DNA from: Agreia bicolorata
GTDB lineage: Bacteria > Actinomycetota > Actinomycetes > Actinomycetales > Microbacteriaceae
Assembly: GCF_000938265.1 (NCBI RefSeq)
Contig: NZ_JYFC01000008.1
Location: 62,001 to 126,000 of the forward strand
Direction: 5' to 3'
DNA: 64,000 nt
In this document: positions 45,938-54,132 of the stretch, in pieces
How positions within the stretch are numbered: position 1 is the stretch's first letter
Layout: every line of letters begins with the position of its first letter
The notes under the pieces: model-generated
Told to the model about the DNA's origin: nothing
The model's input: the letters and a program-made list of their open reading frames with translations, nothing else
Databases searched by the model: none
Position numbers and translations under genes: made by a program

Positions 45938-45966
45938 GTTCACGAGCTGCCGCGCAGCCCGTGAAC
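45938..45966 (-). terminator. trpS: Attenuator terminator hairpin (segments 3:4) of trpS
   Basis: On the minus strand GTTCACGGGCTGC (45966-45954) pairs with GCAGCTCGTGAAC (45950-45938) across the loop GCG, a 13-bp stem with one G-U pair. It lies between the leader peptide stop and the trpS ribosome-binding site. The 5' arm ends in GGCTGC, which can pair instead with the free GCAGCC at 45983-45978, so the terminator and antiterminator are mutually exclusive. No T-tract follows, as is common in actinobacteria. Confidence 0.75.
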
Positions 45967-45969
45967 ATG

Positions 45970-46016
45970 CTTCAACCGGCTGCTATCGCAGCCACCACCA
46001 TGCGGATTGGTTGAAG
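45970..46016 (-). promoter_or_regulatory. trpS: Attenuator pause hairpin (segments 1:2) of trpS
   Basis: On the minus strand CTTCAACC (46016-46009) is the exact complement of GGTTGAAG (45977-45970), and GGCTGC (45993-45988) of GCAGCC (45983-45978) around a GATA loop. The Trp codons lie inside segment 1, so a ribosome stalled there would block this pairing and free segment 2 for segment 3. Confidence 0.7.
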
Positions 46017-46021
46017 TGCAT
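45983..46021 (-). CDS. Trp-rich leader peptide of the trpS attenuator
   Basis: Thirteen codons read MHFNQSAWWWLR followed by TAG. Three consecutive TGG codons occupy 46000-45992. Three adjacent Trp codons in a 12-residue frame directly ahead of a tryptophanyl-tRNA synthetase gene, and overlapping complementary RNA segments, is the classic form of a ribosome-mediated attenuation leader. There is no Shine-Dalgarno; TATTCT at 46034-46029 ends seven bases before the ATG, so the transcript probably starts at the ATG and the peptide is translated from a leaderless message. In Streptomyces coelicolor the auxiliary trpRS1 gene is known to be controlled this way. Confidence 0.85.
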   Translation of the reverse strand: MHFNQSAWWWLR

Positions 46022-46028
46022 AGAGGGG

Positions 46029-46034
46029 AGAATA
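46029..46034 (-). promoter_or_regulatory. trpS: -10 element of the trpS leader promoter
   Basis: TATTCT on the minus strand lies seven bases before the leader peptide ATG. The corresponding -35 position falls inside the qcrB terminator stem (46040-46081), and no good -35 hexamer is visible there. Confidence 0.5.
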
Positions 46035-46039
46035 CCAAA

Positions 46040-46081
46040 AGATCCGCCGGGCGGTCTCGTTGGAGAGAGCCCGACGGATCT
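46040..46081 (-). terminator. Terminator of the qcrCAB operon
   Basis: On the minus strand AGATCCGTCGGGC (46081-46069) pairs with GCCCGGCGGATCT (46052-46040) with one G-U pair, the intervening loop can form a further TCTC/GAGA pair, and TTT follows directly. It begins 20 bases after the qcrB stop and separates the operon from the trpS attenuator promoter. Confidence 0.85.
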
Positions 46082-46101
46082 GTATGCCGCGCGTACTGGG
46101 G

Positions 46102-47742
46102 TTAGTGGTGACCGCCGCGCTCGATCTCCTTCGGGCTGACCGGCGCGATGCGGTCCTCGAAGAACCACCGCGACATTCCTGCACGGAAGCGCTGCACGGC
46201 GGTGATCTTGCCCTGTGCGTTCGGACGGATCATCAGAGGCTGGTAGTCGTTGTAGTCGACCAGCTTCCAGCGCTCGTACTCGTCGACAGGCTGGTGCACC
46301 TCGATGTACTCACCGCCCGGGAGTCGCACGATGCGTCCTGATTCGAAGCCGTGAAGGGCGATCTCGCGATCCTTCTTCTGCAGGGCGAGGCAGACGCGCT
46401 TCGTCACGAGATATCCGATGATCGGGCCGAGGACGAGCAGAGCCTGGTTCACGTGGATCACGCCCTCGATCGACAGCTGGAAGTGCGTGGCGATGAGGTC
46501 GGAGCTCGCCGCCCCCCAGAGGGCGGCGTAGAACAGAACTCCGGCGACACCGATCGCTGTGCGGGTCGGCGCGTTACGCGGACGGTCGAGCAGGTGGTGC
46601 TCGCGCTTGTCACCGGTGATCCAGGCCTCGATGAACGGGTACACGAGGACTGCAACGATCAGGCCGGTCAGGATGAGCACCGGGATGATGATGTTGAACG
46701 ACCAGGTGCGGTTCCACAGTTCGAATTCGAGTCCCGGCGGAATCAGTCGCAAAGCGCCGTCGGCGAATCCGATGTACCAGTCGGGCTGCGTTCCTGCAGA
46801 GACCGGGGACGGGTCATAGGGCCCATAGTTCCAGATGGGGTTGATCGTGAAGAACGTGCCCATCAGGGCGATGACGCCGAAGACGATGAAGAAGAAGCCG
46901 CCAGCCTTGGCAGCGAACATCGGCAGGATGGGGGAGCCGACCACGTTGTCCTTGGTCTGGCCGGGGCCGGACCACTGAGTGTGCTTGTGCACGACGACGA
47001 AGACGAGGTGCAGAGCGAGCATAACGGCGAGGATCGCGGGAAGCAGCAGAATGTGCAGCGAATACAGTCGGCCGACGATGTCTGTTCCGGGGAACTCGCC
47101 GCCGAAGAGCAGGAACGAGATCCAGGTTCCGACGACTGGAAGACCCTTGATGAGGCCGTCGATGATGCGAAGGCCGTTACCCGAGAGGAGATCGTCGGGA
47201 AGCGAATATCCCGTGAATCCCTCGGCGAGAGCGAGGATGAACAGGATGAAACCGATGACCCAGTTCAACTCACGCGGCTTGCGGAACGCGCCGGTGAAGT
47301 AGATGCGCAGCATGTGGATGCCGATGGCCGCGATGAACGTCAGAGCCGCCCAGTGGTGGATCTGGCGGATGAGAAGACCACCGCGAACGTCGAATGAGAT
47401 GTTGAGCGTCGACGACATGGCGGTGGACATCTCGACGCCCTTGAGGGGAACGTACGAGCCGTTGTAGACGACCTCGGCCATGGACGCCTGGAAGAAGAAC
47501 GTGAGGAACGTGCCCGTCAAGAGGATGACGACGAAGCTGTAGAGAGCGACCTCACCGAGCATGAATGACCAGTGGTCGGGGAAGATCTTTCGGCCGAACT
47601 CTTTGACGACGCCCGAGATGCTGGTGCGCTCGTCGATGTAGTTGGCGGCAGCCTCGGTGAAGCGGCTCGTGCTGCTGCGCTGCGAAGACGACTGTGTCGG
47701 GGCCGGTGCGGGCGCTGTGTCCGGCGTGGTCACTGTACTCAT
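46102..47742 (-). CDS. qcrB: Cytochrome bc1 complex cytochrome b subunit
   Basis: Quinol-oxidising membrane subunit of complex III. The 546-residue protein carries a low-complexity N-terminus, then eight or more helices. b-type haem ligands lie in RQIHHWAALTFIAAIGIHMLRIYF and SLHILLLPAILAVMLALHLVFVVVHKH. The quinol-site region is GYSLPDDLLSG, and an extended C-terminal cytoplasmic tail (about 130 residues with RVCLALQKKDREIALHGFE) is typical of actinobacteria. It overlaps qcrA by four bases and ends the operon. Confidence 0.96.
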   Translation of the reverse strand: MSTVTTPDTAPAPAPTQSSSQRSSTSRFTEAAANYIDERTSISGVVKEFGRKIFPDHWSFMLGEVALYSFVVILLTGTFLTFFFQASMAEVVYNGSYVPLKGVEMSTAMSSTLNISFDVRGGLLIRQIHHWAALTFIAAIGIHMLRIYFTGAFRKPRELNWVIGFILFILALAEGFTGYSLPDDLLSGNGLRIIDGLIKGLPVVGTWISFLLFGGEFPGTDIVGRLYSLHILLLPAILAVMLALHLVFVVVHKHTQWSGPGQTKDNVVGSPILPMFAAKAGGFFFIVFGVIALMGTFFTINPIWNYGPYDPSPVSAGTQPDWYIGFADGALRLIPPGLEFELWNRTWSFNIIIPVLILTGLIVAVLVYPFIEAWITGDKREHHLLDRPRNAPTRTAIGVAGVLFYAALWGAASSDLIATHFQLSIEGVIHVNQALLVLGPIIGYLVTKRVCLALQKKDREIALHGFESGRIVRLPGGEYIEVHQPVDEYERWKLVDYNDYQPLMIRPNAQGKITAVQRFRAGMSRWFFEDRIAPVSPKEIERGGHH

Positions 47743-48815
47743 GATGAAGATCGCTCCCAGAAGCTCGGGCCGACAGGTTCGTGGAAATCGCTCTGGGCGA
47801 TCAAGTAGCCTTCGCCGTCAACGGCGATGGGGAGCTGCGGGAGTGCGCGCTTTGCCGGCCCGAAGATGACCTTGCACTCTTCGGTGACATCGAACGTCGA
47901 CTGGTGGCAGGGGCACAGCAGGTGGTGCGTCTGCTGCTCGTAGAGGGCGACGGGGCAACCCACGTGGGTGCAGATCTTGGAGTATGCGACGATGCCGTCG
48001 TACGACCATCCTCTGCGCTCCGGGCTCTCTTTCAGCTTGGCGGGGTCGAGGCGCATAAGAAGGACGGCAGCTTTCGCCTTCTCTTCAAGGCGGTGCTCCG
48101 ACTCGTTCAGGCCTTCAGGAATCACGTGGAATGCAGACCCGAGGGTGACGTCGGATGCTTTGATCGGCAGACCGGAGGGGTCGAGGGTGAGACGGGCACC
48201 CTTCTTCCACATGGTGTGCTCGAGCAGCTCGACGGGGTTTTCGTTCTGGGGGCCCCAGCCGCGGAAGAGGACGACCGCGGGAAGGGGGAAGGCGACGAGC
48301 GCACCCAGGAGTGTGTTGCGAACAAGTGTGCGGCGTCCGAAACCCGACTCCTCATTCGCCTGCTTGAAGATCTCGACAGCGCGGGCGCGGGTCTCGTCGC
48401 TGCCACGGACGGGGTGCCGCAGGTCGATTCCCTCGTGGTTGGCCATGAGGCTCTTGGACCAGTGCACTGCACCGAATCCCAACCCGAAGAGGGCGAGAAC
48501 GATTCCGATGCCAAGCATCATCGTGTGAAGGCGCAGAGCGCCCGTGTCACCGTCTTCGATGGGGAACGCCATGTACGAGGCGATGGCGAAGATACTGCCG
48601 ACGATTGACAGATAGAAGAAGGTGTAGACCTGTCGCTCGGCCTTCTTCTCGGCCTTCGGATCGGTGTCGGTCACGCGCGGACGGTGAGGCGGGAAGCCCG
48701 GGTTCTCGAACGTCTCGGACGGGATGACGGCCGTGCCAGGAGCTGCCGTCTCGTGGGAGACGCCAGCCGACGAAACAGCGGTGATGTCCTTGCCGCTCAG
48801 ATCGTCATGTGCCAT
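47739..48815 (-). CDS. qcrA: Cytochrome bc1 complex Rieske iron-sulfur subunit
   Basis: Carries the 2Fe-2S centre between quinol and cytochrome cc. The 358-residue protein has the three-helix N-terminal region special to actinobacteria (about 65-83, 98-117 and 166-185). The cluster-binding motifs are C282TH284VGC287 and C301PC303H304, with Cys287 and Cys303 as the disulfide pair. It lies between qcrC and qcrB, with 88 bases to qcrC and coupled translation to qcrB. Confidence 0.96.
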   Translation of the reverse strand: MAHDDLSGKDITAVSSAGVSHETAAPGTAVIPSETFENPGFPPHRPRVTDTDPKAEKKAERQVYTFFYLSIVGSIFAIASYMAFPIEDGDTGALRLHTMMLGIGIVLALFGLGFGAVHWSKSLMANHEGIDLRHPVRGSDETRARAVEIFKQANEESGFGRRTLVRNTLLGALVAFPLPAVVLFRGWGPQNENPVELLEHTMWKKGARLTLDPSGLPIKASDVTLGSAFHVIPEGLNESEHRLEEKAKAAVLLMRLDPAKLKESPERRGWSYDGIVAYSKICTHVGCPVALYEQQTHHLLCPCHQSTFDVTEECKVIFGPAKRALPQLPIAVDGEGYLIAQSDFHEPVGPSFWERSSS

Positions 48816-48903
48816 GTGATTGCCTTTCGAGCTTTTCTTCGAGGAAGTCCCTTACGGGTCGTCCTCGCCTCGGTGAAGAATGTGTGCGCAGCTGGGCGCT
48901 GGT

Positions 48904-49710
48904 CTAGTTCGACTTCGCAGTGAGCCAGACGGTCAAGGCGACGATGGCGCCGAGTCCGAAGATCCACACGAAGAGTCCCTCGGCTACGGGGCCCAGGCTG
49001 CCGAGTTCGTATCCGCCCGGCGACGGGTTCTTCTCGATGTACTTGAGGTACGTGATGACGTCGCGCTTGTCTTCGGGCGAGAGATTCTTGTCGTTGAAGA
49101 CGGGCATGTTCTGCGGGCCGGTGACCATGGCCTCGTAGATGTGCACCGCAGCGACTCCGGTGAGTGCGGGCGCGAACTTGCCCTCGGTCAGAGCCCCGCC
49201 GGCACCTGCGACGTTGTGGCACATGGCGCAGTTGATGCGGAAGAGCTCGGCGCCGTTGCTGGCATCGCCTTTGCCATCGAGCAGGCTGTCGTCGGGAACC
49301 GCCGGGCCGGGTGACAGGGACGCGACGTAGGCTGCGAGCGCCTTGGTGTCGTCTGCGGTGAACTGGGGCGTCTTCTGCATGGCCTGCGGGCCCTGCATGG
49401 CCATCGGCATACGACCGGTTCCGACCTGGAAGTCGACAGAGGCGGCGCCGACACCGAGGAGGCTGGGCCCCGCGCCCGTTCCCTGGAGGTCGAGTCCGTG
49501 ACAGCTGGCGCAGTTGGCGGCGAAGAGCTTCTTGCCCTCGTCGATGGTGGTCTGCGACGCCGTGTTGGTCTCAGCGGTGGCGGTGCTGCTGAAGAGCGCA
49601 TAGCCACCGCCGGTGAACATCAGTCCGATTGCGATCAGGGCAACAGTCGCCAAGGGGTGACGTCTGTTTGCCGCGCTGCCTTTTCGGGCCATTCTCTTCA
49701 CTCTTTTCAC
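48904..49710 (-). CDS. qcrC: Di-haem cytochrome cc subunit of complex III
   Basis: Replaces soluble cytochrome c by passing electrons directly from the bc1 complex to aa3 oxidase. The 268-residue protein has an N-terminal membrane helix (about 21-40). It carries two CXXCH haem sites, C67ASCH71 and C161AMCH165, each with a later Met ligand candidate (MPMAM, NMPVF), and a C-terminal helix (about 244-264). The start is probably GTG 49710 or GTG/ATG a few codons later (49701, 49692); the choice does not affect the domain. It follows ctaE by about 40 bases. Confidence 0.95.
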   Translation of the reverse strand: MKRVKRMARKGSAANRRHPLATVALIAIGLMFTGGGYALFSSTATAETNTASQTTIDEGKKLFAANCASCHGLDLQGTGAGPSLLGVGAASVDFQVGTGRMPMAMQGPQAMQKTPQFTADDTKALAAYVASLSPGPAVPDDSLLDGKGDASNGAELFRINCAMCHNVAGAGGALTEGKFAPALTGVAAVHIYEAMVTGPQNMPVFNDKNLSPEDKRDVITYLKYIEKNPSPGGYELGSLGPVAEGLFVWIFGLGAIVALTVWLTAKSN

Positions 49711-49750
49711 AACTCTCTTCGTTCGACCAGTGCTCGGGTGTGCCGGTCGA

Positions 49751-50380
49751 TTATTTCAGCACGTAGATAACGAGGAACAGGCCGATCCAGACCACGTCGA
49801 CGAAGTGCCAGTAGTACGAAACAACGATGGCGCTGGTCGCCTCGCGATGCCCCATGTTCTTGACGGCGAAGATTCGGCCGATCACAAGCAGGAAGGCGAT
49901 GAGTCCGCCGGTCACGTGAAGACCGTGGAAGCCTGTCGTGAGGTAGAACGCCGAACCGTACGCGCTCGAACTCATCGAGATGCCTTCGGAGACGAGGGTC
50001 GCGTACTCGAAGATCTGGCCGGAGACGAAGATCGCCCCCAGGAGATAGGTGAGGAAGAACCACTCGGTCGTGCCCCACTGGGTCGGCTTCCAGCCGGTGG
50101 CGCGTGCCTGAAGACGCTCGGCAGCGAACACGCCGAACTGGCACGTGAACGAACTCGCGACGAGGATGAGGGTGTTCACCAGGGAGAAGGGAACGTTGAG
50201 AACGCTCGACTCGCTCTCCCACAATGGCCCGGACGTGCTGCGTAGGGTGAAGTAGATGGCGAAGAGGCCGGCGAAGAACATCACCTCGCTTCCGAGCCAC
50301 ACGATTGTGCCCACTGCCACGACGTTCGGTCGTTGAATCAGGGGGGCACTCGAAGTCTGGGTCAGGGAGCTGCTCGTCAC
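49751..50380 (-). CDS. ctaE: Cytochrome c oxidase subunit III
   Basis: Non-redox structural subunit of the aa3 oxidase. The 209-residue protein has five hydrophobic helices and hallmarks [34 protein letters not shown] and [20 protein letters not shown], ending [19 protein letters not shown]. The GTG at 50380, with GGAG just upstream, gives the usual length; a longer frame to 50449 is not needed. It begins the ctaE-qcrC-qcrA-qcrB transcript and is divergent from trpD. CATAAT six bases before the GTG may be its -10. Confidence 0.95.
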   Translation of the reverse strand: MTSSSLTQTSSAPLIQRPNVVAVGTIVWLGSEVMFFAGLFAIYFTLRSTSGPLWESESSVLNVPFSLVNTLILVASSFTCQFGVFAAERLQARATGWKPTQWGTTEWFFLTYLLGAIFVSGQIFEYATLVSEGISMSSSAYGSAFYLTTGFHGLHVTGGLIAFLLVIGRIFAVKNMGHREATSAIVVSYYWHFVDVVWIGLFLVIYVLK

Positions 50381-50472
50381 TTCTCCATTATGTCCGATAT
50401 CAGCACAGGGTTTTTGCATTTGGGTGTGAGTGGCGGAGCCCATTGACACCGGTCGGGCGGTCGTCCGGCCTT

Positions 50473-50478
50473 TAGAAT
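50473..50478 (+). promoter_or_regulatory. trpD: -10 element of a probably leaderless trpD message
   Basis: TAGAAT ends six bases before the trpD ATG and no ribosome-binding site lies between them. TTGACA occurs upstream near 50439, but at 24 or more bases the spacing is too long for a standard -35. Confidence 0.5.
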
Positions 50479-50484
50479 CGGCCT

Positions 50485-51537
50485 ATGGCGTACTCAGAGT
50501 CCTGGTCCGAAATTCTCTCCACTCTTCTAGCTCGAGACGATCTCTCGGTATCGGACTCCTCGTGGGCCATGGATCAGATCATGTCGGGGGCTGCATCCGA
50601 TGCTCAGCTCGCCGCCTTTCTCATTGCACTACGCGCCAAAGGCGAAACTGTCGACGAGATCGTGGGTTTTCGGGATGCCGTGCTCGATCACGCCGTCAGC
50701 CTCGATGTCGACCCGCGTGCTCTCGACATCGTCGGCACCGGGGGAGATAGGCACGGAACCGTGAATGTCTCGACGATGGCCTCGATTGTGGCCGCGGCGA
50801 CCGGTGTGCCTGTGGTCAAACATGGAAACAGGGCAGCCAGTTCGAAGTCCGGCTCCTCTGACGTACTGCAGGCGCTGGGCGTTGATCTCGACATCTCGAA
50901 TCTGCGCACCGCTCAGGTGCTCGACGAGGCCGGAATCACCTTCGCTTTCGCTGCCAAATTCCATCCTGGATTCGGCAATGTCGCGAACGTCCGGCGCGAG
51001 CTGGGCGTGCCGACCGTCTTCAACTATCTCGGCCCGCTGTGCAATCCGGCCAGGCCCGAGGCATCCGCCGTCGGTGTGGCACAACTCGACAGAGTGCCGA
51101 TCTTCGTGGGTGTCTTTCAGACACGGGGCGCCACTGCGCTCGTGTTCCGGGGAGACGACGGCCTCGACGAGTTGACCACCACGGGCCACAGTCACATCTG
51201 GGAAGTGTCGCTCGGGGCCGTTGTCGAGCACGATCTCGATCCTCGAGATCTCGGTCTAGCCCGAGCGAAGATCAGCGATCTGCTCGGCGGTGACGCCCAG
51301 TACAACGCCGACATCGCACGCCGCGTGCTGCAGGGAGAGTCGGGCCCGGTTCGCGACATCGTTCTGTTGAACGCCGCCGCCGGACTCGTGGCGTTCGACC
51401 TGGCGTCGGATCCTGAACAGGGGCGGCGGCCGATCGTCGATCGTCTGCGCGAAAAAATGGCCGTGGCCGCCCGGACGATCGATTCCGGTGCGGCGACGGC
51501 CACTCTCGACGCGTGGGCCGAAGCCACGCGTCACTGA
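50485..51537 (+). CDS. trpD: Anthranilate phosphoribosyltransferase
   Basis: Second enzyme of tryptophan synthesis, joining anthranilate and PRPP. The 350-residue protein shows DIVGTGGDRHGTVNVSTMASIVAAA (PRPP loop), VVKHGNRAASSKSGSSDVLQALG, FAAKFHPGF, FNYLGPLCNPARP and the metal-binding DGLDEL, followed by a C-terminal helical region. It is alone here, without other trp genes, as in mycobacteria where it also neighbours ctaE. A TAGAAT -10 six bases upstream suggests a leaderless transcript. Its stop is two bases from the stop of convergent glpK. Confidence 0.95.
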   Translation: MAYSESWSEILSTLLARDDLSVSDSSWAMDQIMSGAASDAQLAAFLIALRAKGETVDEIVGFRDAVLDHAVSLDVDPRALDIVGTGGDRHGTVNVSTMASIVAAATGVPVVKHGNRAASSKSGSSDVLQALGVDLDISNLRTAQVLDEAGITFAFAAKFHPGFGNVANVRRELGVPTVFNYLGPLCNPARPEASAVGVAQLDRVPIFVGVFQTRGATALVFRGDDGLDELTTTGHSHIWEVSLGAVVEHDLDPRDLGLARAKISDLLGGDAQYNADIARRVLQGESGPVRDIVLLNAAAGLVAFDLASDPEQGRRPIVDRLREKMAVAARTIDSGAATATLDAWAEATRH

Positions 51538-51538
51538 C

Positions 51539-53053
51539 TCACTGCGTGTCTTCGTCGACCCAGTCGAGGGTCTTCGTGACCGCCTTCTTCCAATTGCGCA
51601 GCAGACGCTCGCGTTCGGCGTCGTCCATGCTCGGCGTCCAGCGCCTGTCTTCCTGCCAGTTGTCGCGCAGTTCGTCGAGGGTCGACCAGAAGCCGACGGC
51701 GAGGCCGGCGGCGTAGGCCGCGCCGAGGGCGGTGGTCTCTGCAACGACGGGGCGCACGACCGGCACATCGAGGATGTCGGCCTGGAACTGCATGAGGCGG
51801 TCGTTTGCGGATGCTCCGCCGTCGACCTTCAGTTCGGTCAGCGGAACGCCGGAATCGGCGTTGACGGCATCCAGAACCTCGCGCGTCTGGAATGCGATCG
51901 CCTCGATCGCGGCGCGGGCGATGTGGCCCTTGTTCACGTACCGGGTGAGGCCGACCAGCGCGCCACGGGCATCCGATCGCCAGTGCGGCGCGAAGAGGCC
52001 GGAGAACGCCGGCACGAAGTAGGCGCCTCCGTTGTCGTCGACCGTGTCGGCGAGCGCCTCAACCTCGGGTGCCGACGAGATGATGCCGAGATTGTCGCGC
52101 AGCCACTGGATGAGTGAGCCTGTGACGGCGATGGAGCCTTCGAGGGCGTAGTGGGTCTCGCCGTCGCCGAGTTTGTAGCCGATGGTGGTGAGGAGGCCGT
52201 TCTCGCTTTTGACGATGTCGGTGCCGGTGTTGAAGATCAGGAAGTTTCCGGTGCCGTAGGTGTTCTTGGCCTCGCCCTTGTCGAACGCCGCCTGACCGAA
52301 TGTGGCCGCCTGCTGGTCGCCCAGGATTCCGGCGACCGGAACCTCGCGCAGAAGGCTCGAGTCGTGCACCAGGCCATAGACCTCCGAGGAGCTCTTGACC
52401 TCCGGCAGCATCGATCTCGGCACATTGAAGACGGCGAGAATGTCGTCGTCCCACTCGAGCGTTTCGAGATTCAGGAAGAGGGTGCGGCTGGCATTCGTGA
52501 CGTCGGTGATGTGCACACCGCCGTCTACCCCGCCGGTCAGATTCCAGGTGACCCAGCTGTCGGTCGTGCCGAACAGCAGGTCTCCCGCCTCGGCCCGTTC
52601 GCGGGCTCCTTCGACGTTCTCGAGAATCCAGACGATCTTGGTTCCGGCGAAGTACGTCGACAGTGGGAGACCGACGATGTCTTTGAACCGGTCGCCGCCG
52701 CCGTCCGCAGACAGCCGGTCGACGATCTCTTGGGTGCGGGTGTCCTGCCAGACGATGGCGTTGTAGACGGGCTCGCCCGTGTTCTTGTCCCAGACCACCG
52801 CAGTCTCGCGCTGGTTGGTGATGCCCACAGCCTTGATGTTGTGGCGCGTGATGTTCGCCTTCGACAGGGCCTGTCCGATGACCTCGCGAGTGTTGTCCCA
52901 GATCTCTTTGGGGTTGTGCTCGACCCAGCCCGCTTTGGGGAAGATCTGCTCGTGCTCGAGCTGGCCTGTCGACACGATCGAGCCCGAGTGATCGAAGACG
53001 ATCGCCCGTGTGCTGGTCGTACCCTGATCGATCGCGAGAATGTAGTCCGTCAT
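51539..53053 (-). CDS. glpK: Glycerol kinase
   Basis: Phosphorylates glycerol to glycerol-3-phosphate. The 504-residue FGGY-family kinase starts with [21 protein letters not shown] and has [31 protein letters not shown] and [35 protein letters not shown] and the C-terminal [17 protein letters not shown] follow. AAGGAG lies seven bases before the ATG. It is downstream of glpF with a hairpin between them (53100-53132). It uses the same substrate family as the dihydroxyacetone kinase genes beyond. Confidence 0.96.
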   Translation of the reverse strand: MTDYILAIDQGTTSTRAIVFDHSGSIVSTGQLEHEQIFPKAGWVEHNPKEIWDNTREVIGQALSKANITRHNIKAVGITNQRETAVVWDKNTGEPVYNAIVWQDTRTQEIVDRLSADGGGDRFKDIVGLPLSTYFAGTKIVWILENVEGARERAEAGDLLFGTTDSWVTWNLTGGVDGGVHITDVTNASRTLFLNLETLEWDDDILAVFNVPRSMLPEVKSSSEVYGLVHDSSLLREVPVAGILGDQQAATFGQAAFDKGEAKNTYGTGNFLIFNTGTDIVKSENGLLTTIGYKLGDGETHYALEGSIAVTGSLIQWLRDNLGIISSAPEVEALADTVDDNGGAYFVPAFSGLFAPHWRSDARGALVGLTRYVNKGHIARAAIEAIAFQTREVLDAVNADSGVPLTELKVDGGASANDRLMQFQADILDVPVVRPVVAETTALGAAYAAGLAVGFWSTLDELRDNWQEDRRWTPSMDDAERERLLRNWKKAVTKTLDWVDEDTQ

Positions 53054-53099
53054 TGTCTAACTCCTTCGTTGAATCCTGAGGTTCGTCGGTGAAATGAAG

Positions 53100-53132
53100 A
53101 GCGGGCCCGACACGATCATGTGCGGGCCCGCT
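53100..53132 (-). terminator. Hairpin between glpF and glpK
   Basis: AGCGGGCCCG (53100-53109) and CGGGCCCGCT (53123-53132) are exact inverted repeats, with a further CAC/GTG inside. The hairpin follows the glpF stop at once and precedes the glpK start by about 50 bases. Without a T-tract it may reduce rather than stop read-through into glpK. Confidence 0.6.
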
Positions 53133-53137
53133 GTGTT

Positions 53138-53896
53138 TCAGGTGAGGATGGGGAGGAGGGGGACGGCGGCGAGGCCGGCGAGGACACCACCGATGATGGG
53201 TCCGACGACGGGGACCCAGGAGTAGGACCAGTCGGATCCTCCCTTGCCCTTGATGGGCAGCAGGGCGTGGGCGATGCGGGGTCCGAGGTCACGGGCCGGG
53301 TTGATCGCGTATCCGGTCGGGCCACCGAGGGATGCGCCGATCGCGATCACGAGAATCGCCACGGGAAGAGCACCCAACGCGGCAAGACCCCCACCGGGCT
53401 CCTGACGTCCGAAGCCGATCACCACGAACACGAGAACGAAGGTGCCGATGATCTCGGTGACCAGGTTCCAGCCGTAGGAGCGGATCGCGGGACCGGTCGA
53501 GAACACGCCGAGCTTGTTCGCGGCATCCGGTTCTTCATCGAAGTGCTGCTTGTACGCGAGCCACACGAACACGGCGCCGATGATCGCACCGAGCAGTTGG
53601 GCTGCGATGTAGGTGAGGATCGACACGATATTCACCGGGACCCCGGAACCGAACTCGGTCGCACCATTCGCGACCAGCCCCAGAGTGACGGCCGGGTTCA
53701 GGTGAGCGCCGCTGTTGTACGACACGATGACACCGGAGAAGACCGCGAAGCCCCACCCGATGTTCACCATCAGAAACCCGCCATTGAAGCCCTTGTTCTT
53801 CACCAGAGCCACGTTCGCGACCACACCACAGCCGAGCAGAACCAGCAGCGCAGTGCCTACCAATTCAGAGAGAAATACAACCCCAAGATTGTCCAC
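53138..53896 (-). CDS. glpF: Glycerol uptake facilitator (aquaglyceroporin)
   Basis: Membrane channel for glycerol. The 252-residue MIP-family protein has six helices and two NPA half-helix motifs, N67PAV and N199PARD. The Asp after the second motif and GYAINPARDLGPR favour the glycerol-conducting branch over strict aquaporins. The GTG at 53896 follows GAAGG; the longer frame to 54130 is not supported. It is located with glpK and divergent from dhaKLM. Confidence 0.92.
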   Translation of the reverse strand: MDNLGVVFLSELVGTALLVLLGCGVVANVALVKNKGFNGGFLMVNIGWGFAVFSGVIVSYNSGAHLNPAVTLGLVANGATEFGSGVPVNIVSILTYIAAQLLGAIIGAVFVWLAYKQHFDEEPDAANKLGVFSTGPAIRSYGWNLVTEIIGTFVLVFVVIGFGRQEPGGGLAALGALPVAILVIAIGASLGGPTGYAINPARDLGPRIAHALLPIKGKGGSDWSYSWVPVVGPIIGGVLAGLAAVPLLPILT

Positions 53897-54132
53897 GTTG
53901 ACCTTCTTTCGTGTGACGTCTATGTCACCTTGTGCAGAACCCCACATCAAGCGGTTGACTACACCATATCCGCGCGGATCGTTGGCGCATATGGTCTTGA
54001 GCGAAATGGTCGGACTCTTCCACGGAACTGGAGCGGACGAGTACATTTGACACTGCGAGCTCCGCTCCCGCGCAGCTCCCTGTTCGCAGAGACGCGTCCA
54101 GGTCGCACGGCCATCACAGAGGATTGCCACCC
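53897..54132. promoter_or_regulatory. Divergent control region glpF / dhaKLM
   Basis: 236 bases between two polyol operons. It contains the inverted repeat ACCATAT (53963-53969) / ATATGGT (53989-53995) with a 19-base spacer, a TTGACT hexamer at 53955-53960, and AGAGGA ahead of dhaK. The inverted repeat could be an operator for a shared regulator, but no regulator gene adjoins. Confidence 0.4.

Noticed and set aside
45983-46168. A 61-codon protein ending in the same AWWWLR residues
   Set aside because: The upstream part runs through the qcrB terminator and the qcrB 3' end. The internal ATG at 46021, seven bases after a -10, fits a leader peptide much better.
53138-54130. Longer N-terminus for glpF reaching 54130
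   Set aside because: The extension crosses the divergent control region and the dhaK ribosome-binding site. The GTG at 53896 has a Shine-Dalgarno and gives the family length.
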